Positions 1-8,556 of a stretch of DNA of 60,469 bases are shown piece by piece. The translations under genes were made by a program, and so were the position numbers. This DNA is from Pseudomonas amygdali (GTDB lineage: Bacteria > Pseudomonadota > Gammaproteobacteria > Pseudomonadales > Pseudomonadaceae): contig NZ_LKBW01000090.1 of the NCBI RefSeq assembly GCF_002699855.1, positions 1 to 60,469 of the forward strand, given 5' to 3'. Each line of letters begins with the position of its first letter. Position 1 is the stretch's first letter. Below the pieces are notes generated by a model. That model was not told the origin of the DNA. It saw only the letters and a program-made list of their open reading frames with translations, and ran no database searches.

Positions 1-140
1 TTTGGTCGGCATACATGCACCTCTAGCTACATGTTATGCCCGAACACAAAATTTCTGACAGTCTCTATGAGCCCCGCGAAACCTCATCCCGAACGTGAAC
101 CGTTCTCAGGATGCCCATGAATCGTTCGAGAGTTGATTCA
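1..140. other. left-edge intergenic region
   Basis: This is upstream DNA of the first gene. In other pseudomonads the divergent neighbour here is serA, which would lie off the left edge; I see no convincing piece of it. I could not pick a clear promoter. Confidence 0.4.
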
Positions 141-1535
141 ATGACCGATCGCGTTTTGATTGATGAGCTGCAGACCCTGGTTGACCCCGGCAAGGTACTC
201 ACCGATGCCGGTTCTCTGGAAACTTACGGCAAGGACTGGACCAAGCAGTTCACTCCTGCGCCACTGGCCATCGTATTCCCCAAGACCACCGAACAGGTGC
301 AGGCCATCGTACTCTGGGCCAATGAGCGGCTCGTGGCGCTGGTGCCTTCGGGTGGACGAACCGGGCTTTCGGCGGCCGCGGTGGCTGCCAACGGTGAAGT
401 GGTCGTCTCGTTCGATTACATGAATCAGGTGCTGGATCTGAATCTCACCGACCGGACGGCGGTCTGTCAGCCTGGCGTGATCACCCGGCAATTACAGGCG
501 CTGGCTGAAGAGAGCGGCCTTTATTATCCGGTCGACTTCGCTTCTTCGGGCTCCAGCCAGATCGGCGGCAATATCGGCACCAATGCGGGCGGTATCAAGG
601 TCATTCGCTACGGCATGACCCGCAACTGGGTCGCGGGCCTGAAAGTGGTCACCGGCAAGGGCGACCTGCTGGAATTGAACAAGGACCTGATCAAGAACGC
701 CACCGGCTACGATTTGCGCCAGTTGTTCATCGGTGCCGAAGGTACGCTGGGCTTTGTCGTCGAAGCGACCATGCGCCTGGACCGTGCGCCGAAGAACCTC
801 ACAGCGATGGTGCTGGGCACCTCGGACTTCAACTCGATCATGCCGGTGCTGCATGCCTTTCACGGCAAGCTCGACCTGACCGCCTTCGAATTCTTCTCGG
901 ACAAATCCTTCGCCCGGGTCATGGCGCGCGGTGATGTGCCGTCGCCTTTCGACACGCCATGCCCGTTCTATGTGTTGCTGGAGTTCGAAGCGACCACCGA
1001 CGACCTGGCCGATCAGGCCCTGGCGACCTTCGAGCACTGCGTCGAGCAGGGTTGGGTGCTGGACGGCGTGATGAGCCAGAGCGAACAGCAATTACGCAAC
1101 CTGTGGAAGCTACGCGAGTACATCTCCGAAACCATCTCGCACTTCACACCGTACAAAAACGATATCTCGGTCACTGTCTCGAAAGTGCCGGAGTTTCTGG
1201 CTGAAATCGACGCGATCGTTGCCGAACACTACCCAGACTTCGAAGTGCTCTGGTACGGCCACATTGGCGACGGCAACCTGCACCTGAACATCCTCAAGCC
1301 CGAAGGCCTCGACAAGAACGAGTTCTTCGTCAAATGTGCCCGGGTCAACAAGTGGGTATTCGAGACTGTCGAAAAGTACAACGGCTCGATTTCGGCCGAG
1401 CATGGTGTCGGGATGACCAAACGTGACTATTTAACGTACAGTCGCTCGCCGATCGAAATCGAATACATGAAGGCGTTGAAAGCGGTGTTCGATCCCAACG
1501 GGATCATGAATCCCGGCAAAATCTTCGCCGTTTGA
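141..1535 (+). CDS. FAD-binding D-2-hydroxyacid dehydrogenase, probably D-2-hydroxyglutarate dehydrogenase
   Basis: The 464-aa flavoprotein belongs to the GlcD/D2HGDH (PCMH-type FAD) family. The N-terminal FAD domain carries the PSGGRTGLS and SSGSSQIGGNIGTNAGG-type glycine-rich segments. The C-terminal FAD-oxidase domain contains WYGHIGDGNLHLN and ends with the family signature SAEHGVG followed by DPNGIMNPGKIF. It likely oxidises D-2-hydroxyglutarate to 2-oxoglutarate and passes electrons to ETF. In pseudomonads this recycles the by-product of SerA, whose gene usually lies divergently upstream. I chose the ATG at 141 (MTDRVLIDEL) because family members start there; an in-frame ATG at 111 would add ten residues. 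The substrate is inferred from family and usual context. Confidence 0.85.
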   Translation: MTDRVLIDELQTLVDPGKVLTDAGSLETYGKDWTKQFTPAPLAIVFPKTTEQVQAIVLWANERLVALVPSGGRTGLSAAAVAANGEVVVSFDYMNQVLDLNLTDRTAVCQPGVITRQLQALAEESGLYYPVDFASSGSSQIGGNIGTNAGGIKVIRYGMTRNWVAGLKVVTGKGDLLELNKDLIKNATGYDLRQLFIGAEGTLGFVVEATMRLDRAPKNLTAMVLGTSDFNSIMPVLHAFHGKLDLTAFEFFSDKSFARVMARGDVPSPFDTPCPFYVLLEFEATTDDLADQALATFEHCVEQGWVLDGVMSQSEQQLRNLWKLREYISETISHFTPYKNDISVTVSKVPEFLAEIDAIVAEHYPDFEVLWYGHIGDGNLHLNILKPEGLDKNEFFVKCARVNKWVFETVEKYNGSISAEHGVGMTKRDYLTYSRSPIEIEYMKALKAVFDPNGIMNPGKIFAV

Positions 1536-1601
1536 TCCGTCGCAACCTTTTGATCCGTCGCAACAATAAGCAGGCTACCTCTTACAGCCTCAGGAGACGT
1601 C

Positions 1602-2267
1602 ATGAGCTACCAGCACAAATATGTCGATGGCACCAACATTCACTTCCCGCTGGGTAAAGTGGTCTGCATCGGGCGTAACTACGCCGAACACGCCAAGGAA
1701 CTGGGCAACGCGGTGCCTACCGAGCCACTGCTGTTCATGAAACCCGGCAGCGCGGTGGTTGCGCTGGAGGGTGGCTTCACTATGCCGGCAGACCGCGGCT
1801 CGGTGCATTACGAAGCAGAGATCGTGGTGTTGATCGGCAAGCCCCTGAGCAAGAACCCTTCGCGCGAAGAAGTGCTAGACGCGATCAGCGGCTTTGCGCC
1901 CGGCCTGGACCTGACCCTGCGTGACGTGCAGTCGCGTCTGCGTGAGAAAGGCCTTCCATGGGAGCTGGCCAAGTGTTTCGACGGCGCTGCGGTGATTCCG
2001 CCGTTCGTGCCCGCCGAGACCTTCCCAGATCTGGAGGACATCGGTATCCGCCTGACCCTCAATGGCAAGGTGGTTCAAGACGGCAACAGCAACATGATGC
2101 TCAACCCGATCGTGCCGATGATCCAGCACATGGCAGCCAACTTCTCGCTGCAGGCCGGTGACCTGATCATGACCGGCACGCCTGCCGGTGTCGGGCCGTT
2201 CGAAGCCGGCGACCAGATCGCGCTGGAACTGGTCGGGCAGACGCCGTTCGAGAGCGTCGTCAGGTAA
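1602..2267 (+). CDS. fumarylacetoacetate hydrolase family protein
   Basis: This 221-aa protein is a compact single-domain FAH-family enzyme. GRNYAEHAKELG and the metal-binding segment VHYEAEIVVLIG (two acidic ligands) are visible, with MTGTPAGVGP near the C-terminus, as in YcgM-like acylpyruvases and oxaloacetate decarboxylase/tautomerases. It therefore probably hydrolyses or decarboxylates a small 2,4-dioxo acid; the substrate cannot be told from sequence. It follows the FAD dehydrogenase by 66 bp on the same strand with a good ribosome site (CAGGAGA), so the two may be cotranscribed. A strong terminator follows. Confidence 0.88.
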   Translation: MSYQHKYVDGTNIHFPLGKVVCIGRNYAEHAKELGNAVPTEPLLFMKPGSAVVALEGGFTMPADRGSVHYEAEIVVLIGKPLSKNPSREEVLDAISGFAPGLDLTLRDVQSRLREKGLPWELAKCFDGAAVIPPFVPAETFPDLEDIGIRLTLNGKVVQDGNSNMMLNPIVPMIQHMAANFSLQAGDLIMTGTPAGVGPFEAGDQIALELVGQTPFESVVR

Positions 2268-2293
2268 CCCGACAGCATCTTCAGGCTGCACCC

Positions 2294-2328
2294 AAAGCCA
2301 CGCGGGATCACTCCCGGGTGGCTTTTGT
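2294..2328 (+). terminator. rho-independent terminator after FAH gene
   Basis: AAAGCCAC-GCGGGA pairs with TCCCGG-GTGGCTTT around a TCAC loop (one G-G mismatch), followed by a T-rich tail. It lies 26 bp after the FAH stop codon. Confidence 0.85.
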
Positions 2329-2449
2329 TTGTGGAGTGACTGATAGTTCAGCCGATTTTGCGTTTTTTTCACACCTGTTCTGGATAATCCGGCCGTCCCT
2401 GCAAGGGCACCACGTCGTCATGAAGTCTCATTTGCTCAGGAACACATGA

Positions 2450-3394
2450 ATGGCCAGTACTGCCGCAACGCCGCCTCGTAACAAAAAACGCTTCGCTTAC
2501 TTACGCAACATGCGCTGGTACTCGTGGTTGTTAGTGGTTGTCTTGCTGGGCTATGGGCTGGCCTTCATCATGCATTGGGATGATCGCGCGCTGCTCTGGT
2601 TTCAGGAGCGGTTCGAGAGCAAGGCAGGTCGTCACGCCAGTATCTGGCTGCCGGACTACCATGTGGATATCGACGCAAAGGTGCTGCCGGGCATGGAAAA
2701 GGACGAGGCGTCGGACCTGTCCTATAACCCGGTGACCAAAACGCTGTTTGCGGTCATGGGCAAAAATGCGTTTCTGGTGGAGCTGACGCTCACGGGCGAT
2801 GTACTGCGCAAGATCCCGCTGGTGGGCTGGAGCAATCCGGAAGGTGTTGCCGTCATGAACGATGGCCTGATTGCGATCACTGATGAGCGCCAACACAAGT
2901 TGACCATCGTTAAAGTGAACGCCGACACCACCACCCTGAACATCGCGGATTTCCCCCAGTACGAACTGGGCAAGTCTGCCAACCAGAACAAGGGCTTCGA
3001 AGGTATCGCCTGGGACCCGCAGCGTCAGCAGCTGATACTGGGCGAGGAGCGACCTCCCGCGCTGTACACCTGGAAAAGTGATGGCAGTGACGTGCTGAAA
3101 GGCGACAAGCAACCGCTGTCGAGTCGCTCGCTGGACATGCGCAATCTGTCGTCATTGAGCATCGACCCGCGCACCGGCCACATGCTCGCGCTGTCTGCCG
3201 ATTCGCACTTGTTGCTGGAAGTCGACGAGCAAGGCGAGCAGGTAAGCTTCATGACCCTGCTGGGCGGCATGAACGGTTTGAAGGACACAATTCCGCGCGC
3301 AGAAGGCGTGGCCCTTGATGAGGCCGGTACGCTGTACATGGTCAGCGAACCGAACCTGTTCTATTCGTTTCACCGGGCGCTTCACAAGCACTGA
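2450..3394 (+). CDS. SdiA-regulated (YjiK-type) membrane-anchored beta-propeller, copy 1
   Basis: The 314-aa protein has a basic N-terminus, one membrane anchor at about residues 23-43 and an extracytoplasmic SdiA-regulated domain of NHL/YjiK beta-propeller type. Signature pieces are DLSYNPVTKTLFAV, IAITDERQHKL, NKGFEGIAWD, LSSLSIDPRTGHMLALS and EGVALDEAGTLYMVSEPNLFY. The fold suggests periplasmic binding or phytase-like function, but no biochemical role is established. A second, clearly related gene follows 126 bp downstream. The start at 2450 has AGGA eight bases upstream. Role unknown. Confidence 0.8.
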   Translation: MASTAATPPRNKKRFAYLRNMRWYSWLLVVVLLGYGLAFIMHWDDRALLWFQERFESKAGRHASIWLPDYHVDIDAKVLPGMEKDEASDLSYNPVTKTLFAVMGKNAFLVELTLTGDVLRKIPLVGWSNPEGVAVMNDGLIAITDERQHKLTIVKVNADTTTLNIADFPQYELGKSANQNKGFEGIAWDPQRQQLILGEERPPALYTWKSDGSDVLKGDKQPLSSRSLDMRNLSSLSIDPRTGHMLALSADSHLLLEVDEQGEQVSFMTLLGGMNGLKDTIPRAEGVALDEAGTLYMVSEPNLFYSFHRALHKH

Positions 3395-3520
3395 GCCAGG
3401 ACGGCAACTACACAGGTCGCCGATACACAATCGGCAAAAATATAGCACCATGCCATTAAGCTTGCTTTCAGGATGGCATGGTATCAATCCCGTCCGCTCA
3501 ATCTGTTCGAGTCACCCTTC

Positions 3521-4426
3521 ATGCGTCGCTCTACTCGCTCTTTAGTCCTGCTTCTGGCCCTTGTACCCCTGATCGTTGTGTTCGTGATCGCCAATCAGCG
3601 ATACCGCTATGTTGAAAGTGCCCTGTTCGACTGGCAGGTGTTCTGGCAGTCCGACTCGCTTCAGTCCATTGGCCTGGATCAGTACCGCGTCGTCACCGAA
3701 GCACAGGTGATCGACGGGCTGCAGGATGATGTCTCGGGCCTGAGCTACGACCCGGACCGCAAGAGCCTGTTTACGGTGACCAACCAGACCCCCGAACTGG
3801 TCGAGCTGAGCCTGGACGGTCGTGTGCTGCGGCGCATTCCGCTGGTCGGGTTCGGTGATGCCGAGGCTGTCGAATACATCAGCCCGGGCACTTATGTGAT
3901 CAGCGATGAGCGCCGGCTCCGGCTGATTCAGATTCACGTCGATGACAACACCAAAAGTCTGGACGCCGCCCAGGCAGAACAATTGACGCTGGGCATCACC
4001 GCCAGTGGCAACAAGGGCTATGAAGGGCTGGCCTATGATTCGGTCGGCAAGCGCCTGTTTGTCGCCCGCGAGCGTGATCCGGTGCAGATCATCGAAGTGC
4101 GCGGCTTTCCCAGAACCAACTCCGAGGCTCCCGGCAATCTGCAGGTCATCTCCAACAGCAAGCGCGATGGCCGACTGTCGGTTCGTGACCTTTCCAGCCT
4201 GCAATTCGATGAAACCAGCGGCCATTTGCTGGCCTTGTCCGATGAGTCGAAGCGCATTCTTGAACTCGACACCAGCGGTCATCCGATTGGCAGCGGCTCG
4301 CTGGCAAAAGGGGCGATGGGGCTGAGCAAGGACGTGCCGCAGGGTGAAGGGATGGCTATGGACGCAGAAGGGACGCTGTATCTGGTGAGCGAGCCGAACC
4401 TGTTTTACGTGTTCCGCAAGCCTTGA
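3521..4426 (+). CDS. SdiA-regulated (YjiK-type) membrane-anchored beta-propeller, copy 2
   Basis: The 301-aa protein is a paralogue of the preceding gene. It shares the same block order (VSGLSYDPDRKSLF, VISDERRLRL, NKGYEGLAYD, DLSSLQFDETSGHLLALS, GEGMAMDAEGTLYLVSEPNLFY) and one N-terminal membrane anchor at about residues 8-25. I place the start at 3521 (MRRSTRSLVLLL), which gives a normal basic signal-anchor; an ATG at 3473 would add 16 unlikely residues. The pair probably arose by local duplication. Function unknown; periplasmic side inferred from the anchor. Confidence 0.8.
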   Translation: MRRSTRSLVLLLALVPLIVVFVIANQRYRYVESALFDWQVFWQSDSLQSIGLDQYRVVTEAQVIDGLQDDVSGLSYDPDRKSLFTVTNQTPELVELSLDGRVLRRIPLVGFGDAEAVEYISPGTYVISDERRLRLIQIHVDDNTKSLDAAQAEQLTLGITASGNKGYEGLAYDSVGKRLFVARERDPVQIIEVRGFPRTNSEAPGNLQVISNSKRDGRLSVRDLSSLQFDETSGHLLALSDESKRILELDTSGHPIGSGSLAKGAMGLSKDVPQGEGMAMDAEGTLYLVSEPNLFYVFRKP

Positions 4427-4440
4427 GCCTGTGAGGGTCA

Positions 4441-4459
4441 TGCCCACCTTGCGTGGGCA
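4441..4459. terminator. convergent hairpin between SdiA-regulated gene and rpiA
   Basis: TGCCCAC and GTGGGCA form a perfect 7-bp stem with a CTTGC loop. It sits between two converging genes. The core resembles the CTCTG-loop hairpins at 7018-7113, so it may be a repeat copy used as a terminator. Confidence 0.5.
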
Positions 4460-4471
4460 CGACCGGTTTTA

Positions 4472-5143
4472 TCAGCGCGTCAGGGTTTTCACGCCTTCGG
4501 TGGTGCCCAGCAGCAACAGGTCGGCCGGACGGGCGGCGAACAGGCCATTGGTGACCACGCCGACGATGGCGTTGATCTGTGCTTCCAGCTCCACCGGATT
4601 GGTGATGCTCATGTTGTGCACATCAATGATGATATTGCCGTTGTCGGTTAGAACACCTTCGCGATAAACCGGGTCGCCGCCCAGTTTCACCAGTTGTCGC
4701 GCAACATGGCTGCGGGCCATCGGAATGACTTCGACCGGCAGCGGGAACGCGCCCAGCACCGGCACCAGCTTGCTGCCGTCGGCGATGCAGATGAAGGTCT
4801 TGGCCACGGCCGCTACGATTTTCTCGCGAGTCAGTGCCGCGCCGCCGCCCTTGATCAGGTTCAGGTGCTCGTCGCTTTCGTCGGCTCCGTCGACATAGAA
4901 CTCCAGATCGCTGACCGTGTTCAGCTCATACACCGGAATGCCATGGCCCTTGAGGCGCGCGGCGGTAGCTTCCGAGCTGGCGACTGCGCCATCGAATGCC
5001 GCCTTGTGTTTAGCCAGCGCATCAATAAAGCAATTGGCCGTGGAGCCGGTGCCGACGCCCACAATGCTTTTGTCATCGAGCTTCGGAAGGATGAAGTCGA
5101 CAGCTGCCTGGGCGACTGCCTGTTTGAGTTGATCCTGGGTCAT
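4472..5143 (-). CDS. rpiA: ribose-5-phosphate isomerase A
   Basis: The 223-aa cytoplasmic enzyme interconverts ribose 5-phosphate and ribulose 5-phosphate in the pentose phosphate pathway. The phosphate loop [11 protein letters not shown], the DGADE motif and KGGGAAL with its catalytic lysine are all present. The start is the ATG of [10 protein letters not shown] at 5143, the usual length for the family; the reading frame is open further upstream but that part overlaps ilvA in the other direction. A TATAAT -10 box lies at 5201-5206 (minus strand). It is divergent from ilvA, a conserved Pseudomonas arrangement. Confidence 0.97.
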   Translation of the reverse strand: MTQDQLKQAVAQAAVDFILPKLDDKSIVGVGTGSTANCFIDALAKHKAAFDGAVASSEATAARLKGHGIPVYELNTVSDLEFYVDGADESDEHLNLIKGGGAALTREKIVAAVAKTFICIADGSKLVPVLGAFPLPVEVIPMARSHVARQLVKLGGDPVYREGVLTDNGNIIIDVHNMSITNPVELEAQINAIVGVVTNGLFAARPADLLLLGTTEGVKTLTR

Positions 5144-6007
5144 GCGGGCTCCACGGTGCCTGATGTAGGTAAAAAGAGGGGGTATGTAAAAAAGGCCCGC
5201 ATTATAGCGGCGACTGCGCCGCAAAGCCCTGTCATTCGTATGGTCGTCTTTCGGTGCGCAGAGTAGACTTCCCGACCTTGCCCGCTTCGTCAGTGATGCC
5301 ACCCCGATGCTTGAACAGTACGTCAAGAAAATCCTCACCTCCCGCGTGTACGACGTGGCGGTCGAAACCCCGCTGCACGGCGCTCGCCAGCTGTCCGAGC
5401 GGCTGGGAAACCGGGTATTGCTCAAGCGCGAAGACCTGCAGCCGGTGTTCTCCTTCAAGATTCGCGGCGCGTACAACAAGCTGGCGCAATTGACCGCAGA
5501 AGAGGCCGCACGCGGCGTGGTCACGGCCTCGGCGGGTAACCACGCGCAAGGTCTGGCACTGGCAGCGCGTGAACTGGGCATTCTGGCGACTATCGTCATG
5601 CCGCGCACCACCCCGGAAATCAAGGTCGAAGGCGTGCGCTCACGGGGCGCCACGGTGGTGCTGCACGGCGACTCCTTCCCCGAGGCGCTGGCCTATTCGC
5701 TGAAACTGGTCGACGAACAGGGTTTCGTCTACATCCACCCGTATGACGACCCCGATACGATTGCCGGGCAAGGCACCGTGGCGATGGAGATTCTTCGTCA
5801 GCAGCCGGGGCAGCTGGATGCGATCTTTGTTCCGGTCGGGGGCGGCGGTCTGATCGCCGGTATCGCAGCGTATGTGAAATACCTGCGCCCGGAGATCAAG
5901 GTGATCGGCGTCGAGCCGGACGACTCCAACTGCCTGCAAGCGGCGATGGCCGCCGGGGAGCGCGTGGTGCTGAGCCAGGTCGGGCTATTTGCCGATGGTG
6001 TGGCGGT

Positions 6008-6168
6008 GGCGCAAATCGGCCATTACACCTTTGAAGTGTGCCGTCATTATGTCGATGAGGTGATCACCGTCAGCACCGATGAAATCTAGGCGCAAATCGG
6101 CCATTACACCTTTGAAGTGTGCCGTCATTATGTCGATGAGGTGATCACCGTCAGCACCGATGAAATCT
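6008..6168 (+). repeat. 80-bp tandem duplication inside ilvA, joined by one extra A
   Basis: Copy 1 is 6008-6087 and copy 2 is 6089-6168; they are identical. The single A at 6088 makes the period 81 bp, so the frame is kept but the joint reads TAG. Present once in a normal gene. Confidence 0.98.
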
Positions 6169-6513
6169 GCGCGGCGATCAAGGACATCTACGACGACACC
6201 CGCTCGATCACCGAGCCTGCGGGCGCGCTGGGTGTTGCCGGGATCAAGAAATATGTCGAGCAGCGCGGCATCAGCGGTCAGACACTAGTGGCCATCGACT
6301 CCGGAGCCAACGTCAACTTCGACCGTATGCGTCACGTGGCCGAACGTGCAGAGCTGGGCGAAGGTCGCGAGGCGATCATTGCCGTGACGATTCCTGAACA
6401 ACCGGGCAGCTTCAAGGCGTTCTGCGAGGCCATCGGCAAGCGGCAGATCACCGAATTCAACTACCGCTATCACACTGATCGCGAGGCGCACATCTTCGTC
6501 GGCGTGCAGACCC

Positions 6514-6665
6514 ATCCCGAGAACGACCCACGCAGCGCCCTGATCGCCAGCCTGACCGGCCAGGGCTTCCCGGTGCTGGACCTGACCGAATCCCGAGAAC
6601 GACCCACGCAGCGCCCTGATCGCCAGCCTGACCGGCCAGGGCTTCCCGGTGCTGGACCTGACCGA
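6514..6665 (+). repeat. 76-bp perfect tandem duplication inside ilvA
   Basis: Copy 1 is 6514-6589 and copy 2 is 6590-6665, with no difference and no joint base. Because 76 is not a multiple of three, it shifts the frame by one. Confidence 0.98.
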
Positions 6666-7017
6666 CAACGAACTGGCCAAACTGCACATCCGCCACATGG
6701 TCGGCGGCCATGCCGAACGCGTCGACAATGAAGTAGTGCTGCGTTTCGAATTCCCAGAGCGACCGGGCGCGCTGTTCAACTTCCTCAACCGCCTGGGCGG
6801 ACGCTGGACCATCTCGATGTTCCATTACCGCAACCACGGCGCAGCAGACGGCCGTGTGGTCGCCGGGTTGGTTGTGCCGGAGGAAGAGCGGCACCTAGTG
6901 GGCGCAGCGCTGGACGAGATTGGTTACCCGTATTGGGATGAAAGCGAGAACCCGGCGTACCGCTTGTTTCTGGGCTGAGGACGTGGATACCTCTCGTTCC
7001 TCATGCGGACCGGCATA

Positions 7018-7113
7018 CCCACGCGGAGCATGGGCACGATAGAGGTTCTCTGGACACCTTGATTATCGTCCCCACGCTCTGCGTGGGGATGCAGTTCTGG
7101 ACGCTCTGCGTCC
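7018..7113. repeat. cluster of three short hairpin repeats with CTCTG/CTCCG loops
   Basis: CCCCACG-CTCTG-CGTGGGG lies at 7070-7088 and GGACG-CTCTG-CGTCC at 7099-7113. An inverted copy with one mismatch and a CGGAG loop lies at 7018-7034. Stems differ but the loop is kept, as expected for an interspersed REP-like element in inverted pairs. It fills the gap between ilvA and the convergent lipoprotein gene and may also end transcription. Confidence 0.75.
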
Positions 7114-7136
7114 GCCGTGCATGATCACGACAGCCG

Positions 7137-7955
7137 TTATTGAGCGGGCTCAGCCTCGGCTGGCTTGGCGCTGTCTGCTGGCTCGGCTGCCGGTGTGTCG
7201 ACCGTTTCCGCCTTGAACGATGCAGGCTCGGCTGGCGCTGGCAGTGGTTCGCTTGCCGCGGGCGGCGTGGCTGATTCGGCAGCGGGTTCGGCCTTGGCGG
7301 GCGACTCCGTTGCTGCTGGAGCCAGTTTGGCGGGTTCGGCCGCCTTGGCCGGCTCGGCTGCGGCAGGGGCTACATCAGGAACACCCAGATCTGCCTTGGG
7401 CTTCTCGACAATATGCGCAGCTTTTTTCACTTCCGGTGGCAGGAAGTTTTCCACGAGGCCGAAAAAGCGCTCGTAGAACTTCGCCGATGACACGGTTTCA
7501 CTGGCCACCTTGACCATCGAGTCGTCAGTGGAGCCTATCGGCATCGAGACAGAGCCCAGCACTCCAACCCCGAGGCTGGCCGAGTTGTTGGTCTTCTTCA
7601 GCGCATAGCGGTCCTGCAGAGCGTTTGCGAACATGGTCGAACTGCCATCCTTCGCATCAGCGGCGCACACCAGATTGAAGCTGATTTCAATATGCGCATC
7701 GCCGGTCTGTTGAAAGCTCTTGCGACCGGCAATCATCTTCGGGTCGCTGCTGGTGATGATATAGCCCTGGCTCAACAAGGCACGCCGCCCCGCTTCGCAA
7801 TAAGCCAGGTCGGTGGCGGGATAACTACGGGAGAAGGTCCCGGCGTCATCGAAATGTTCGTGGTCATAAACCGCCTGCTTGGGCGATGAACAACCAGCTG
7901 CCATCAACACGGCAGAGATCCAGAATGCGGTACGAACGTTCAGTAGCTTAAACAT
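7137..7955 (-). CDS. DUF2242 lipoprotein with Ala/Pro/Glu-rich tail
   Basis: The 272-aa protein starts with a signal peptide and a lipobox, so Cys22 (MAAGCSS) is probably lipidated. Residues 25-190 form the DUF2242 domain, including DLAYCEAGRRALLSQGY and AHIEISFNLVC. Residues from about 195 to the end are a low-complexity tail of repeated AEPAKAAEPA-like units, probably a flexible periplasmic or cell-wall spacer. It probably sits in the outer membrane. No function is known for the family. Confidence 0.8.
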   Translation of the reverse strand: MFKLLNVRTAFWISAVLMAAGCSSPKQAVYDHEHFDDAGTFSRSYPATDLAYCEAGRRALLSQGYIITSSDPKMIAGRKSFQQTGDAHIEISFNLVCAADAKDGSSTMFANALQDRYALKKTNNSASLGVGVLGSVSMPIGSTDDSMVKVASETVSSAKFYERFFGLVENFLPPEVKKAAHIVEKPKADLGVPDVAPAAAEPAKAAEPAKLAPAATESPAKAEPAAESATPPAASEPLPAPAEPASFKAETVDTPAAEPADSAKPAEAEPAQ

Positions 7956-8120
7956 CGAAAATCCTGAGGAAGGAAAAGACTGCCAGCAAGACTGCGAACT
8001 GGGAAATGGCGGTAAGTCTGCAACAAGGCCGACGCTGGATCAACGTACAGATCAAAAGGATTTGGATACAACACGTGTTCAGGCCAACCACCCTACTCGC
8101 CTGCGGACAAAACGCAGACA

Positions 8121-8147
8121 ACAAAAAAGCGACCCGAGGGTCGCTTT
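8121..8147 (-). terminator. terminator of the tRNA-Val/tRNA-Asp transcript
   Basis: AAAGCGACCC and GGGTCGCTTT form a 10-bp stem. On the minus strand it is followed by TTTTTTG, a proper U-run, 42 bp after tRNA-Asp. Confidence 0.9.
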
Positions 8148-8188
8148 CGTGTTTGCTTCAAGGAGTTCAAGGGCCTTGAAGCGGTGTA

Positions 8189-8265
8189 TGGCGCAGCGGA
8201 CGGGACTCGAACCCGCGACCCCCGGCGTGACAGGCCGGTATTCTAACCGACTGAACTACCGCTGC
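8189..8265 (-). tRNA. tRNA-Asp (GTC)
   Basis: The 77-nt cloverleaf is read on the minus strand: acceptor GCAGCGG/CCGCTGC, anticodon stem CCGGC/GCCGG with loop CTGTCAC giving anticodon GTC, T loop GTTCGAGTC, and an encoded CCA end. It is second in a two-tRNA transcript after tRNA-Val. Confidence 0.97.
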
Positions 8266-8331
8266 GCATTGTGGACTTGCGTCCTTTTGATACTTTGAAA
8301 GCCCTCGTACTTCAGCTTTCAAACTCAACGA

Positions 8332-8407
8332 TGGTGGGTGATGACGGGATCGAACCGCCGACCCGCTGCTTGTAAGGCAGCTGCTCTCCCAGCTGAGCTA
8401 ATCACCC
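8332..8407 (-). tRNA. tRNA-Val (TAC)
   Basis: The 76-nt cloverleaf is on the minus strand: acceptor GGGTGAT/ATCACCC, anticodon stem GCTGC/GCAGC with loop CTTACAA giving anticodon TAC, T loop GTTCGATCC, and an encoded CCA. It is first in the transcript. Confidence 0.97.
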
Positions 8408-8428
8408 TTTGCTTCGTTGAGGCCGCAA

Positions 8429-8457
8429 AATTTACGCACCTAACGAACCTAAGTCAA
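8429..8457 (-). promoter_or_regulatory. sigma-70 promoter of the tRNA-Val/Asp operon
   Basis: On the minus strand the -35 box TTGACT (8457-8452) and -10 box TAAATT (8434-8429) are separated by exactly 17 bp. The -10 lies about 22 bp before tRNA-Val. Confidence 0.85.
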
Positions 8458-8556
8458 TAGCCTGATTGAAGTTTTTTAAAAAACAGGCTCAATCGCAAAA
8501 CCGCTACCACACATCAAAAGCACAACAAAGAGTCAATGTTGGCAGACTGCACGAAA

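Larger units (their letters stand above)
5307..6978 (+). pseudogene. ilvA: threonine ammonia-lyase (biosynthetic), disrupted by two tandem duplications
   Basis: IlvA deaminates threonine to 2-oxobutyrate, the first step of isoleucine synthesis. The N-terminal catalytic domain is intact, with the PLP lysine in [10 protein letters not shown] (K51) and the phosphate-binding GGGGL loop. After residue 260 the frame meets TAG (6087-6089), created at the joint of an 80-bp tandem duplication (6008-6087 and 6089-6168). Downstream, a 76-bp perfect tandem duplication (6514-6589 and 6590-6665) shifts the frame inside the C-terminal ACT-like regulatory region, which then runs open to 6978. Deleting one copy of each (81 + 76 bp) gives 1515 bp, exactly 504 codons plus stop, the normal family length. 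As written, only a 260-aa catalytic piece could be made. It could be a true double mutation or an assembly error. Confidence 0.9.

Noticed and set aside
4472..5653. A 393-codon version of rpiA
   Set aside because: The extra N-terminal part is antisense to ilvA. The conserved start [10 protein letters not shown] at 5143 gives the normal 223 aa.
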